A DNA stretch of 64,000 nucleotides from Nocardia sp. NRRL S-836 (GCF_001279525.1 NZ_LGDY01000107.1:1-64000), one strand, 5' to 3'. Counted from the first letter of the stretch, positions 27,916-38,782 are shown. Notes: generated by a model not told the origin, from the letters alone. Made by a program: numbers and translations.

Positions 27916-29298
27916 TCAGCCGTCGACCAGCAAACCGCGTAACGGTCCTTGCAGCCTTCCGGCCCGCCGCGACACCCCCGGCAGCGGCATCACCCGCGAC
28001 GGGCGGTCCAGCGCCGGGCGCCACACCTGGTCCACGACCTCGTGCGCGGGTCCGGAGACGTCCGCGTCGAGGTGCTCCGCCCACAACCGCAGGCGGGTCG
28101 ACCTGGCGACCTCGGGGTCGTCGGTGACGACGTTGACCTCGGTGTCGTTGAACAGCGAGTGCTCGTTCAGGTTCGCGGAACCGACCGACAGCCACTCGTC
28201 GTCCACAATGGACAGCTTGGCGTGCACGTACACCGGGGCGTCGCCGTGCGCGACGAGCGTGGCCGCCACCAGGCGGCCGCCGCCGGGGTCGGCGTCGAGC
28301 AGCCGGCCCAGCTGCCCGCGGGTGGTGTCGGCGCCGTTGCTCGGTTTCTGCGGCAGCACCAGCACCATCCGGAACTCGTCCGACGGCGGGCGCTTGAGCT
28401 TCTCCAGCAGGACCTCGGTGATCTCCGGTGACCAGAGGAACTGGTTCTCGATGTAGATCAGCGACTTGGCCGCGCGGAACGCCCGCAGGTACGAGTCGAG
28501 GAGCGTGAAGTCGCCGTGCGGCGAGAAGTCGTAGGTGCGTTCGGGGACCGTCCGCACGAGCTGCACCGACGACGACCCCGCCTCCGGTGGCACCTCGGGT
28601 GCGGGCAGCGTCTCCCCCGCGATCTCCAGCCACCGCGCCGCGAAGTGCGCGGCCACCTCGGCCACGACCGGGCCGGACAGCTTGGCGATGTGGTCGTGCC
28701 ACCCGAGGTCGCGCGGCGGGTGTCTCGGCGAGTCGTGCCGGTCGCCCTCCACGGCGGTCATGTCGAGGCCGCCGACGTACGCGACGTCGTCGACGATGAC
28801 GATCTTCTCGTGGTGGCAGTGCAGGGTGCGTTCGCGGGCGTCCAGCTCGCAGCGGACCGCCCCGCACTCCAGGAACGCGCGCCGTGCCGCCGCCGCGCGT
28901 TTGCGGGTCGGCTCGAAGAACGGGATCGGCGGCCCCGCCCACAGCAGCACACGCACGGGGACGCGTTCCGCCGCGGCCGACAGGAGCTCGCGCAGCTGCG
29001 GCGCGCCCGGCTCGCGGGTCAGCCGGAAGTCGGGCGAGGCGTGCCAGTTGGCGATGTGCACGTACTTCTGGGCGTTCTCGATCGCCTCCGCGATCGATGG
29101 GAACGCCTCGGCGCCGTCGACCAGGATCTGGATCTTGTTGCCGTGCTGGACCGGCCGGCGCGGGGTGAACCACCCGGAACCGTCACCGTCCAGCACGTCG
29201 CCCCAGCCCAGTCGGCGGAGCCTGCGTGCGTGGTGCGAGCACAGCAGGTTCTCCAGGCCGTCGCCCAGCCTCGCGTCCAGCACGTCTCGTAGACCCAC
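27916..29298 (-). CDS. Phospholipase D-like (HKD) protein
   Basis: 460 residues with two HKD motifs: HCHHEKIVIVDD in the first half and VYVHAKLSIVDDEWLSVGSAN in the second. Both halves of the active site are intact. Related to cardiolipin synthases and phosphatidyltransferases (DPxxF-type first half; IYIENQFLWSPEI before the second motif). No signal peptide or helix is visible, so it is probably cytosolic or peripheral. Substrate uncertain. Confidence 0.85.
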   Translation of the reverse strand: MGLRDVLDARLGDGLENLLCSHHARRLRRLGWGDVLDGDGSGWFTPRRPVQHGNKIQILVDGAEAFPSIAEAIENAQKYVHIANWHASPDFRLTREPGAPQLRELLSAAAERVPVRVLLWAGPPIPFFEPTRKRAAAARRAFLECGAVRCELDARERTLHCHHEKIVIVDDVAYVGGLDMTAVEGDRHDSPRHPPRDLGWHDHIAKLSGPVVAEVAAHFAARWLEIAGETLPAPEVPPEAGSSSVQLVRTVPERTYDFSPHGDFTLLDSYLRAFRAAKSLIYIENQFLWSPEITEVLLEKLKRPPSDEFRMVLVLPQKPSNGADTTRGQLGRLLDADPGGGRLVAATLVAHGDAPVYVHAKLSIVDDEWLSVGSANLNEHSLFNDTEVNVVTDDPEVARSTRLRLWAEHLDADVSGPAHEVVDQVWRPALDRPSRVMPLPGVSRRAGRLQGPLRGLLVDG

Positions 29299-29328
29299 GA
29301 GACGTGGATTTACCCGAATTACGAGGTT

Positions 29329-31331
<2,003 letters not shown>

Positions 31332-33164
31332 TTACTTGTGGTCGGAGTCGTCCTTCTCGGAGGCCGTCCCCGACTTCAGCGCGGAGGCCGCCATCTCCGA
31401 CAGGGCGGGCGGCGCGTCCTCGTGCTTGACCGCCTTGCCGGTGAAGGTCACGTGACCCTCGTTGCGGATGCGCTCCACCATGTGCGGGTAGTGCAGCTCG
31501 AACGCCGGGCGCTCCGAACGGATCCGGGGCAGCTCGGTGAAGTTGTGCCGCGGCGGCGGGGACGACGTCGCCCATTCGAGCGAGTTGCCGTAGCCCCACG
31601 GGTCGTCGACCGTCACGACCTCGCCGTAGCGGTAGGACTTGAAGACGTTCCAGATGAACGGCAGCGTCGACGCGCCCAGGATGTAGGCACCGATCGTGGA
31701 GACCATGTTGAGCGTGGTGAAGCCGTCGGACGCCAGGTAGTCGGCGTACCGGCGCGGCATGCCCTCGTTGCCCAGCCAGTGCTGGACGAGGAACGTCGCG
31801 TGGAAGCCGATGAACGTGGTCCAGAAGTGCAGCTTGCCCAGCGGCTCGTCCATGAAGCGGCCGGTGATCTTCGGGAACCAGAAGTAGATGCCGGCGAAGG
31901 TCGCGAACACGATCGTGCCGTAGAGCACGTAGTGGAAGTGCGCGACGACGAAGTACGTGTCCGACACGTGGAAGTCGATCGCGGGCGCGGCCAGCAGGAT
32001 GCCGGAGAGGCCACCGAAGAGGAACGTGACGATGAAGCCGATCGAGAACAGCATCGGCGTCTCGAACGTCAGCTGGCCCTTCCACATCGTGCCGATCCAG
32101 TTGAAGAACTTCACACCGGTCGGGACAGCGATGAGGAACGTCATGAAGGCGAAGAACGGCAGCAGCACGGCGCCGGTCGCGTACATGTGGTGCGCCCACA
32201 CGGCGACGGACAGTGCCGCGATGCCGAGGGTCGCGTAGACCAGGCCGTTGTAGCCGAAGATCGGCTTGCGGCTGAACACCGGGAAGATCTCCGACACGAT
32301 GCCGAAGAACGGCAGCGCGACGATGTAGACCTCGGGGTGGCCGAAGAACCAGAAGAGGTGCTGCCACAGGATCACGCCGCCGTTGGCGGGGTCGAACACG
32401 TGGGCACCGAGGTGGCGGTCGGCGAGCAGGCCGAGCAGCGCCGCGGTGAGGATCGGGAACGCGAGCAGCACCAGCACCGACGTCACCAGGATGTTCCAGG
32501 TGAAGATCGGCATCCGGAACATCGTCATGCCGGGCGCGCGCAGGCAGACCACGGTGGTGATCATGTTCACCGCGCCGAGGATGGTGCCGAGACCACCGAC
32601 CGCCAGGCCGGCGATCCACAGGTCGGCGCCGACGCCGGGCGAGTGGATGGCGTTGCTCAGCGGCGTGTACGCGAACCAGCCGAAGTCAGCCGCGCCACCG
32701 GGGGTGATGAAGCCCGCCATCACGATCAGGCCGCCGAAGAGGTACAGCCAGTACGAGAACGCGTTCAACCGGGGGAACGCCACGTCGGGCGACCCGATCT
32801 GCAGCGGGAGCACGAAGTTCGCGAAGCCGAAGACGATCGGGGTCGCGTACAGCAGCAGCATCACGGTGCCGTGCATCGTGAAGAGCTGGTTGTACTGCTC
32901 CTGGCTCAGGAACTGCATGCCAGGCCGGGCAAGCTCGGTTCGGATCAACATGGCCATCGCGCCGCCGACCATGAAGAAGGCGAACGAGGTGACCAGGTAC
33001 ATGATGCCGATTTGCTTGTGGTCCGTGGTGCGGAACATCCGCAGCAGGAAGGACCCCTTGACCGCAGTGCGCGTCGGAAAAGGACGCGTTGCGATCGGCT
33101 GCGGGGCTACGGCCGTCACGGTGCCTCCAGGCCTTGGTGGGACCAGTTCGTTCGGGAAACTCAT
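31332..33164 (-). CDS. ctaD: Cytochrome c oxidase subunit I
   Basis: 610-residue haem-copper oxidase core (aa3 type) with 12 helices. Haem and copper ligands are visible in [24 protein letters not shown] and [11 protein letters not shown]. The K-channel Lys and the His-Tyr crosslink region are in the expected places. The C-terminal tail of about 50 residues is polar and charged. Other oxidase subunits are encoded elsewhere. It is divergent from the DUF305 lipoprotein gene. Confidence 0.96.
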   Translation of the reverse strand: MSFPNELVPPRPGGTVTAVAPQPIATRPFPTRTAVKGSFLLRMFRTTDHKQIGIMYLVTSFAFFMVGGAMAMLIRTELARPGMQFLSQEQYNQLFTMHGTVMLLLYATPIVFGFANFVLPLQIGSPDVAFPRLNAFSYWLYLFGGLIVMAGFITPGGAADFGWFAYTPLSNAIHSPGVGADLWIAGLAVGGLGTILGAVNMITTVVCLRAPGMTMFRMPIFTWNILVTSVLVLLAFPILTAALLGLLADRHLGAHVFDPANGGVILWQHLFWFFGHPEVYIVALPFFGIVSEIFPVFSRKPIFGYNGLVYATLGIAALSVAVWAHHMYATGAVLLPFFAFMTFLIAVPTGVKFFNWIGTMWKGQLTFETPMLFSIGFIVTFLFGGLSGILLAAPAIDFHVSDTYFVVAHFHYVLYGTIVFATFAGIYFWFPKITGRFMDEPLGKLHFWTTFIGFHATFLVQHWLGNEGMPRRYADYLASDGFTTLNMVSTIGAYILGASTLPFIWNVFKSYRYGEVVTVDDPWGYGNSLEWATSSPPPRHNFTELPRIRSERPAFELHYPHMVERIRNEGHVTFTGKAVKHEDAPPALSEMAASALKSGTASEKDDSDHK

Positions 33165-33253
33165 CGGATATTAGACGGAGCCGATCAGCATCACTCGGGT
33201 GGGCCATGGCCCGTAGCCAGCGGCGTAGCGCACGTCACACGTAAGGTGGCCCC

Positions 33254-33784
33254 GTGCTCCGATCGCTCGCCGTCGCCGCGACCCTTCTGCTGGGTATGTC
33301 CCCTTTGGCCGCGTGCGGCTCGCCCGCCACCCACAACTCGGCCGACGTCGCCTTCGCCCAGGGCATGGTCCCGCACCACGAGCAGGCGCTGGAGATGACC
33401 GAGCTGGTCACCTCGCGCACCGACAGCACGCACGTCGTCGACTTGGCCCAGCGCATCGCGAAGGCGCAGCAGCCGGAGGTCGACCGGATGAACGGCTGGC
33501 TCCGCTCGTGGGGTGCGCCGGTGCAGGCCTCGTCGCACGGCGCGCACGGACACGCGGACAACCACGGCATGGTCGACCTGGGCAACCTCGCTGACCTGCA
33601 CGGAACCGAGTTCGACCGGCAGTGGCTGTCGCTGATGATCCAGCACCACCGCGGTGCCGTGGACATGGCGCGCGAGCACCTCGACGCCGGCACGGACCCG
33701 GAAGCGCGCAAGCTCGCGCAGGACGTCATCGCGGCGCAGGAGAAGGAGATCGCGGAAATGGAGTCGCTCCTCCCGCAGGGATGA
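33254..33784 (+). CDS. DUF305 lipoprotein
   Basis: 176 residues with a signal peptide ending in the lipobox SPLAAC. Two DUF305 repeats follow: QGMVPHHEQALEM and MIQHHRGAVDMARE. The paired histidines suggest metal binding (copper is often proposed), and the position opposite ctaD, a copper enzyme, fits that idea. The histidine-rich linker HGAHGHADNHG supports it. Function is inferred. GTG start. Confidence 0.85.
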   Translation: MLRSLAVAATLLLGMSPLAACGSPATHNSADVAFAQGMVPHHEQALEMTELVTSRTDSTHVVDLAQRIAKAQQPEVDRMNGWLRSWGAPVQASSHGAHGHADNHGMVDLGNLADLHGTEFDRQWLSLMIQHHRGAVDMAREHLDAGTDPEARKLAQDVIAAQEKEIAEMESLLPQG

Positions 33785-33800
33785 TGTGACCCTCGTCCCC

Positions 33801-34595
33801 ATGAGCACCTCAGCCGCCGTGCGCGCCGCTGTGTCGCTGGCCGCCACGCACGGCATCGCGACCGCGGACCCGGTCGTGCTGAAGGACGGCAGCAACGTCA
33901 TCGTCCACCTGCGCCCGGCCCCGGTCGTGGCCCGCGTCGCCGCCAGGACCGCCCTGGTGCGGCCGTCCGTGGCCGGCCACTTCGGCCGTGACCTGGCGAT
34001 CTCCGCGTTCCTGGCCGCGCGCGGCGTGCCCGTGGTGACGCCGTCGGCCGAGCTGCCGCCCGGACCGCACTCGTTCGCCGGCCACGTGATGTCGTTCAGC
34101 ACGTTCGTGCCGCACGACCCCGGCCACGAGTTCACGCGCGCGGACGTGCTCAAGCTGCTGCCCGCCCTGCACGCCGAGCTGCGCGCGTACGACGGACCGT
34201 TGCCCATTCGCGGCCCGATGGACGACGTGGACAACACGCTGGCCTATCTAAGTGGCATAGGCGTGGCGGATCTTGAGCCGTTCCGTGAGCGCGCGTCGGA
34301 GCTCATGGCGTCGTGGGACGCCCACTACCGCGACGTCCAGCCGCTGCACGGCGACCCGCACCACGGCAACCTGCTGATGACCCCGCACGGCCCCGTGTGG
34401 CTCGACTTCGAAGACACCTGGCTGGGCCCGGTCGCGTGGGACCTCGCGTGCCTGGCCGGCGCGGAAGGCGCGGAAGCCGCCCGGCGCACCGTGGAGACCT
34501 ACGGCGGCGGGGCGGCTCCCGAGGACGTGGAGTTCCACGTCCGCACGCGAATCCTGTTCGGCACGCTCTGGGGCGTGCTGATGCGCAACTCCTAG
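33801..34595 (+). CDS. Phosphotransferase of the APH/choline kinase fold
   Basis: 264 residues. Catalytic loop LHGDPHHGNLL and metal-binding WLDFEDTWLGP are intact. The N-terminal part (VVLKDGSNVIVHLRP) fits the nucleotide-binding lobe but is short. Many actinobacterial members phosphorylate unknown small molecules; resistance cannot be inferred. ATG at 33801; a GTG at 33786 would start right after the upstream stop. It overlaps the next convergent gene by 4 bases. Confidence 0.8.
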   Translation: MSTSAAVRAAVSLAATHGIATADPVVLKDGSNVIVHLRPAPVVARVAARTALVRPSVAGHFGRDLAISAFLAARGVPVVTPSAELPPGPHSFAGHVMSFSTFVPHDPGHEFTRADVLKLLPALHAELRAYDGPLPIRGPMDDVDNTLAYLSGIGVADLEPFRERASELMASWDAHYRDVQPLHGDPHHGNLLMTPHGPVWLDFEDTWLGPVAWDLACLAGAEGAEAARRTVETYGGGAAPEDVEFHVRTRILFGTLWGVLMRNS

Positions 34596-35305
34596 GCGCG
34601 GCGCCTGCGCAGGACGAACAGCACGGCGGCACCGGCGGCGAGCAGCGCGGCACCCAGCCCGACCAGCCACGCGGACCCGAACCCGGTCGACGCGAGGTCG
34701 TCGTCGTTCACCGGCACGGCAGCGGCCGTGGTGGTGACGGCGGTGGTGGTGGCGATGACGCCGGAGGAGGTCGTGGTCGTCGACGGCACGGTGGTCGAGC
34801 TGCTGCTCGACGTCGTCGAGGAGCCGGACGTCGTGGTGGTGGTCGTCGTCGTGGTCGTGGTGGTGCTGCTGCTCGACTGCTGGGTGCCGGTGCCGCAGGC
34901 GTACCAGTGGCTGATGGCCGGCACCTGGCCGCCGTTGTTCTGCGGCGAGCGCAGGTCGTTCCACGGCAGCGCGCCGAGCTTGGGCGCGAGGTAGACGTTG
35001 TAGGCGTCCGAGCCCTTGACCACGACACCCGTGATCGTGGTGCCGGCCGGGACGGCGGTGATGTCGAGGTCCTGCTGGCCGGTCCCGCCGGTGAAGGTGA
35101 ACTTGCCCGGCGCGATCGGCGTCCCGCTCAGCCCGCCGACCGCGCAGGCGTCCCGGTGGTTGATGTCGACGTTGCCGTCGTACGCGACCGCGCGGTCGTC
35201 ACCGGAGACCGGTCCGGGCTTGGCGGTGGCGACGGTCGTGAGCGCGAACACGGCCGCCAGTGCGGAAGCGGCGAGGCCGGCAGTTCTGAGGGGTGTCAGG
35301 CGCAT
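34592..35305 (-). CDS. LASTG sortase-anchored surface protein with Thr/Ser stalk
   Basis: 237 residues. Signal peptide (AASALAAVFALTTVATA), an exported domain of about 100 residues with two cysteines, then a stalk made almost wholly of Thr and Ser, and the sorting signal LASTGFGS, a helix and RRRR. LAxTG is the class E sortase signal of high-GC actinobacteria. The stalk is likely O-glycosylated. The domain is not recognised. No sortase gene is in the window. Confidence 0.82.
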   Translation of the reverse strand: MRLTPLRTAGLAASALAAVFALTTVATAKPGPVSGDDRAVAYDGNVDINHRDACAVGGLSGTPIAPGKFTFTGGTGQQDLDITAVPAGTTITGVVVKGSDAYNVYLAPKLGALPWNDLRSPQNNGGQVPAISHWYACGTGTQQSSSSTTTTTTTTTTTTSGSSTTSSSSSTTVPSTTTTSSGVIATTTAVTTTAAAVPVNDDDLASTGFGSAWLVGLGAALLAAGAAVLFVLRRRRA

Positions 35306-35441
35306 CGGGGTTCACTCCGTTGGCTCGGCGGGATGCCGAGATCTAAGACCATGGACATCCCCCCTAACGGCCCAATGACGGGCCTGGGGTACGCCTTGTG
35401 GCCCAGTTGTTATGCGGCCTTGAGGTGGCATACCCGAACGA

Positions 35442-35471
35442 TGAGGGGGCCGGCTCCCGCCGGCCCCCTCA
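35442..35471 (-). terminator. 13-bp hairpin after the first WFxRxPNGGT peptide gene
   Basis: Arms 35442-35454 and 35459-35471 (TGAGGGGGCCGGC and its complement) with a 4-base loop, 14 bases past the peptide stop. A strong terminator that marks the end of a real, separately expressed short gene. Confidence 0.82.
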
Positions 35472-35485
35472 AGGTTGATCACTGC

Positions 35486-35665
35486 TCAGTCGTTGCGCGC
35501 AGGCCTGAGGAACACGGTGCCACCGTTCGGCATGCGCCTGAACCAGTCGACCGGGGTGACGGGCTGACCGATCACCGGGCCCCCACTCGTGGGGAGGTGG
35601 GGAACGGGAACGCCGGGCGTCTGCGGGAGCTGCGGCCGGCGAAGAGGCTGGTTCGGGGTGGTCAT
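35486..35665 (-). CDS. Candidate precursor peptide 1 (WFxRxPNGGT motif)
   Basis: 59 residues. The ATG at 35665 follows GAGAAGGAACG. The first 37 residues are Pro/Thr/Gln-rich with no membrane segment; the end holds PVDWFRRMPNGGTVF followed by LRPARND. The motif recurs in the genes at 36130-36249 and 40538-40675. No hydrophobic leader, no cysteine. A conserved core behind a variable leader, next to a peptide hydroxylase, is what a ribosomally made, modified peptide looks like. A terminator follows directly. The family is not one I recognise. Confidence 0.72.
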   Translation of the reverse strand: MTTPNQPLRRPQLPQTPGVPVPHLPTSGGPVIGQPVTPVDWFRRMPNGGTVFLRPARND

Positions 35666-36129
35666 CGTTCCTTCTCGGGAGCGGGACGGCACGAGCCCTG
35701 CACCTGAGCACACCGAACGATCTTCAAGGCGCCACTCCCATAGACACGGCATCGACGACCAGCGATTCACGGTTTGCCTGAATCAGAGCTCGAACCATAT
35801 GGATCTTCGATGATGACGCGCGGCACCGGAGCCCTGCTGGCTTGCGCGTCGAGCGAAACTTACCGATGCGTCCTTACCGCCGTGTTACGAGGTCACCACG
35901 TCGGGATGCGGAAGTCTACATCGGACCGCAAGCCGTTCTCACCAGCAACTTTGGGTCGTCACAGGCGTGCGCGGGCCGAGCCGGTCGGCAAAACGTCCTA
36001 TGATCGGAAGTCAGGGAACTGAAAGACTTGCGTCAATGCGGCCTCAGAAACGCAAACTTTCAGCAGACCCACTCATTCGGCCGCGCAATTCCTGCTGCTC
36101 CGCCACCGCGTTGCCCGACCGCCGTTATC
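35666..36129. other. Gene-poor, lower-GC gap in the peptide locus
   Basis: 464 bases with noticeably lower GC than its surroundings. It should hold the promoter of peptide 1 on the minus strand. On the plus strand TATGAT at 35999-36004 could be a -10 box, followed by a 33-codon frame (ATG at 36036, ending near 36137) of unknown worth. I see no convincing gene. Confidence 0.4.
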
Positions 36130-36249
36130 TCACCTGATCGTGTTACCCGACTCGCGCTTGCGGTACGCCGTGCCGCCGTTCGGCACACGGCGGAACCACT
36201 CGACCGGCACGACCGGTCGCCCCGCGCCGGGCCTGGGCGGTCCGGTCAG
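36130..36249 (-). CDS. Candidate precursor peptide 2 (WFxRxPNGGT motif), CTG start
   Basis: The frame ends VPVEWFRRVPNGGTAYRK followed by RESGNTIR, plainly related to peptides 1 and 3. No ATG or GTG lies in frame between the motif and the hydroxylase gene. A CTG at 36249 overlaps the hydroxylase TGA as CTGA, giving a 39-residue Pro-rich peptide like its relatives. The alternative is an ATG at 36336, fully inside the hydroxylase gene, giving 68 residues. The first fits better, because this window uses 4-base overlaps throughout. Confidence 0.6.
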   Translation of the reverse strand: MTGPPRPGAGRPVVPVEWFRRVPNGGTAYRKRESGNTIR

Positions 36250-37460
36250 GACACCCGCTCGACGATCGAACCGGCCAGGAGCGAGGCCAGAGCGGCCTTC
36301 GACCGCCGTGCCGTGGTCTCCGCGTCCGCCGTCCATGTCCCGATCGCCCCCATAACGATGTCCTCGAACGCCACGGCGCCGCCGTCGTGCGGCAACTGGC
36401 CGAGCACCGGGCCCGTGTCGCCGTTGAGCCAGAAGATCTCCGGCGGACGCGTCGTCCGGCCCGCCACGACCCGGCCCGACGCCGCCCGCCGGTAGCGCAC
36501 GCCCGGCCGCACGCGGAACCGGTCGTCCACGCGGATCTCCGCCACGTGACCGTCCACAGCGGACGGGACAGGCTCCGGTTCCCCGGCGATGGCGCGCAAC
36601 AACCACCGTGCGTCCGGGCGCAGGTCCTGCTCGTGGGCGAGCAGCCAGTCGCCGATCTCCGCGGCCCGCTCCCGCGCCTTGGGCAGCAGGGAGTCCGGGC
36701 CGAGCTCGACGCCCGCGCAGGCGTCGGCGAACTGCGCGAGACAGCTGTAGGCGTGCCAGGCCGCGAACGTCTGCTCCAGCGGCCAGCGCGCGTGCGACCA
36801 CGACGTCTCGAAGAACTCGACGTCCTCGGCGTGCCCGTCGAGGAACTCGCGCGTGATCGCCAGGTCGAAGAACTTCTCGTGCGCCCCCTCGTGCACCAGG
36901 GCCTCGGCCACCTCGACGGGCAGGGCCGGTTCGTCGATCAGCACGATGCCGGGCACGTAGCGCGACGACGCCGAGACGACGCCGTCGGACGTCTCCCGCT
37001 TGAGCACCGCGAGCATCGACACGTGGGCGAGCAGGTCGTCGGCCGTGGCGGGCGCGAGCGTGCGGAACAGGCGGATGCCCTCCGCCACGACCTCGAAGGC
37101 GGCCTCGAACCGCTCCCCGTCCGCCTCGGTCAACGGCTCGATGGACGCGCCGGGCGGCGCGATGATCCGCAGCGGCGCTTCCAGCAACGCACCGGACCGC
37201 CGGTCGGCGGCCACCGGCACGCCGGCGTCACGCACGCGCAGACCGGCGGCCTCGTGCACCCGTGCCAGGTCCAGGTCACCGGCGCCGGCCAGCGCCCGGC
37301 CGATCTCGTAGCGGACGATCGGGTGGTCGGCGAGGTTGTCGGACAACTCCGCTCCCGGTGCGAACAGGTCGGCCGCGAGCCGGTAGAGCGTGCGCCGTTC
37401 GTCGACCAGGACGTCCGCGTGCGCGATGCGCGCGTGCAGCGTGTGAGCAGTAGCCACCAT
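36246..37460 (-). CDS. HExxH-type alpha-ketoglutarate peptide beta-hydroxylase candidate
   Basis: 404-residue soluble protein. EALVHEGAHEKFFDL holds the HExxH pair (H190, E191, H194), and H236 in TFAAWHAYS may be a third ligand. This is the domain once named HEXXH motif (TIGR04267), later annotated as an aKG-dependent hydroxylase acting on ribosomal peptides; the name is from memory. The N-terminal third (RRTLYRLAADLFAPG) fits the family. In FxSxx-COOH systems the domain accompanies a radical SAM enzyme. Here it stands alone with short WFxRxPNGGT peptides. ATG at 37460 with a weak ribosome site. Confidence 0.8.
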   Translation of the reverse strand: MVATAHTLHARIAHADVLVDERRTLYRLAADLFAPGAELSDNLADHPIVRYEIGRALAGAGDLDLARVHEAAGLRVRDAGVPVAADRRSGALLEAPLRIIAPPGASIEPLTEADGERFEAAFEVVAEGIRLFRTLAPATADDLLAHVSMLAVLKRETSDGVVSASSRYVPGIVLIDEPALPVEVAEALVHEGAHEKFFDLAITREFLDGHAEDVEFFETSWSHARWPLEQTFAAWHAYSCLAQFADACAGVELGPDSLLPKARERAAEIGDWLLAHEQDLRPDARWLLRAIAGEPEPVPSAVDGHVAEIRVDDRFRVRPGVRYRRAASGRVVAGRTTRPPEIFWLNGDTGPVLGQLPHDGGAVAFEDIVMGAIGTWTADAETTARRSKAALASLLAGSIVERVS

Positions 37461-37534
37461 CGAAGACCCCGTATTCACGTGCCGTGGAGGCGCGAAACCA
37501 TAGCGCGACCGCGGGACGTGCCCCCGTGAAGACC

Positions 37535-37569
37535 GGTGCCCGGCCTGCGGGGCGCGCAGACCGGGCACC
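37535..37569 (-). terminator. Hairpin between the 50-aa membrane peptide and the hydroxylase
   Basis: Outer arms GGTGCCCGG (37535-37543) and CCGGGCACC (37561-37569), with inner CTGCG/CGCAG pairing and one mismatch. It follows the small membrane gene by 14 bases and lies about 75 bases before the hydroxylase start. It should reduce read-through between them. Confidence 0.72.
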
Positions 37570-37582
37570 TGGGTTCTGCTCA

Positions 37583-37735
37583 TCAGCCGAACATGATGCT
37601 GGTGACGTTCACGAAGCCGACGACGGCCAGCGCGACGACAGAGACGGTGACCATCGTGAGCACGGTGCGCCATCCGATGGCGGTGACGGCGACTGCGACG
37701 GCTGCTGCGATTCCGAGTGCACTCCCTGCGGACAT
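37583..37735 (-). CDS. 50-residue membrane peptide
   Basis: MSAGSALGIAAAVAVAVTAI begins the first of two hydrophobic stretches; the second is VTVSVVALAVVGFV. The ATG at 37735 follows a strong GGGAGGGG. Too small and plain to classify. It is divergent from the GntR regulator and both share the operator region, so it is a likely GntR target. A role with the peptide locus downstream is possible but unproven. Confidence 0.6.
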   Translation of the reverse strand: MSAGSALGIAAAVAVAVTAIGWRTVLTMVTVSVVALAVVGFVNVTSIMFG

Positions 37736-37826
37736 CTCGATCCCCTCCCGACTAGGCGAGTTCGAGCTCCTCGGTGTGGGCGGTCCGAGGCGACTCGCCG
37801 TGTCTACAGAATCACGTAGTTGTAGG

Positions 37827-37859
37827 TTGTCTGTCAACCGCAGACGGGTTGCCAGACAA
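37827..37859. promoter_or_regulatory. GntR-type inverted-repeat operator
   Basis: TTGTCTGTCAAC (37827-37838) and GTTGCCAGACAA (37848-37859) are inverted arms differing at one position in twelve. They lie between the divergent 50-aa gene and the GntR gene, directly upstream of the regulator's -35 box. A FadR-subfamily dimer pair could bind here. Confidence 0.7.
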
Positions 37860-37860
37860 G

Positions 37861-37889
37861 TTGCAACCAGACTGCAAGAGCCCTAACCT
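37861..37889 (+). promoter_or_regulatory. Leaderless promoter of the GntR regulator
   Basis: TTGCAA (37861-37866), 17 bases, TAACCT (37884-37889), then the ATG at 37896 seven bases on. This layout gives a leaderless message starting at or next to the ATG. The operator arms end two bases before the -35 box, which fits self-control. Confidence 0.6.
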
Positions 37890-37895
37890 GGGCCA

Positions 37896-38693
37896 ATGCC
37901 CGCCGACGACTCCCATCCGGGCGAGAGCTGGGCGCTCTCGCCCGACTCGCGACGGCCGCTGCCGGAGCTCATCGAGCAGAAGCTCCGGGAGCAGATCATC
38001 GGCGGGGCGCTGAAGGCGGGCGACCGCCTCCCCACCGAGCCGGAACTGGCTCGCAAACTGGATGTCGCCCGGTCGTCGTTGCGTACAGCTCTGCAGCGGC
38101 TGCAGCTGCAGGGCATCGTCGAGGTCCGCCGCGGCCTGGGCTGGTACGTCCGCCGCACCGACCTCGCCGCCGTCGAGGAGCACCTGGAGGGCCGGCTCGC
38201 CGCCCGCCGGTTCACCCACACCGACCTGCTCGAGGTGCGCATCGCGCTGGAGACCACGGCCGCCTCGCTCGCCGCGGTCCGCGCGGGCGACGGCGAGCTG
38301 GACGAGCTGGCCAAGCTCAACCACCGCTACCAGCGCGCCGAGGTCGACGACGTGCGGGAGGTGATCGAGTCGGACGAGGAGTTCCACTCGGCCCTCGTCC
38401 GCGCCGCGCACAACGAGCTGCTGGAGCAGATGTACCAGGCACTCGTCCCCGGTCTGCAGGACTGCAAGCGCCACGCGCACCCCTCCCGTGAGGTGCACAA
38501 CCGCGCGGCGAACGAGCACGAGCAGGTGATCTGGTTCCTCCGCCGGCACGACGAAGTGGGTGCGAAGAGCGCGATGACCACCCACCTGCTCGGGTTGTAC
38601 GACGACCTCACCGGCGACGACACCACCCCCCGCGCGGGCCTGAGCACCTACGTCGGCGTGCACGACGAGCCGATGTGGGGCCGTTCCCGCTAG
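37896..38693 (+). CDS. GntR family regulator, FadR/FCD subfamily
   Basis: 265 residues. The winged helix (LREQIIGGALKAGDRLPTE; LARKLDVARSSLRTALQRL) is followed by an all-helical FCD effector domain with the metal/acid-binding His residues in EEFHSALVRAAHN and HEQVIWFL. These usually sense carboxylic acids. Likely controls itself and the divergent 50-aa membrane peptide gene. The tail after 235 is longer than usual. Confidence 0.9.
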   Translation: MPADDSHPGESWALSPDSRRPLPELIEQKLREQIIGGALKAGDRLPTEPELARKLDVARSSLRTALQRLQLQGIVEVRRGLGWYVRRTDLAAVEEHLEGRLAARRFTHTDLLEVRIALETTAASLAAVRAGDGELDELAKLNHRYQRAEVDDVREVIESDEEFHSALVRAAHNELLEQMYQALVPGLQDCKRHAHPSREVHNRAANEHEQVIWFLRRHDEVGAKSAMTTHLLGLYDDLTGDDTTPRAGLSTYVGVHDEPMWGRSR

Positions 38694-38782
38694 TACGGCA
38701 TCGACCGAACGGCTCTGGCGCCGCTGCCCCATCGCTCCCACCATGTATGGACGAGCCGGTGGAGTGAGGGGGCGGCGGCGAG

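Noticed and set aside
33801..34595. Aminoglycoside resistance kinase
   Set aside because: The catalytic loop is shared by many kinases; nothing points to an antibiotic substrate.
35774..36022. 82-codon frame in the low-GC gap of the peptide locus
   Set aside because: Composition does not follow the third-position GC bias of real genes here, and no ribosome site or motif is seen.
36036..36137. 33-codon frame after a TATGAT box
   Set aside because: No match to the WFxRxPNGGT family and it ends over the peptide 2 stop; support is too weak.
35486..37460. Classic FxSxx-COOH system
   Set aside because: None of the three peptides ends in FxSxx and no FxsB-type radical SAM gene is adjacent.
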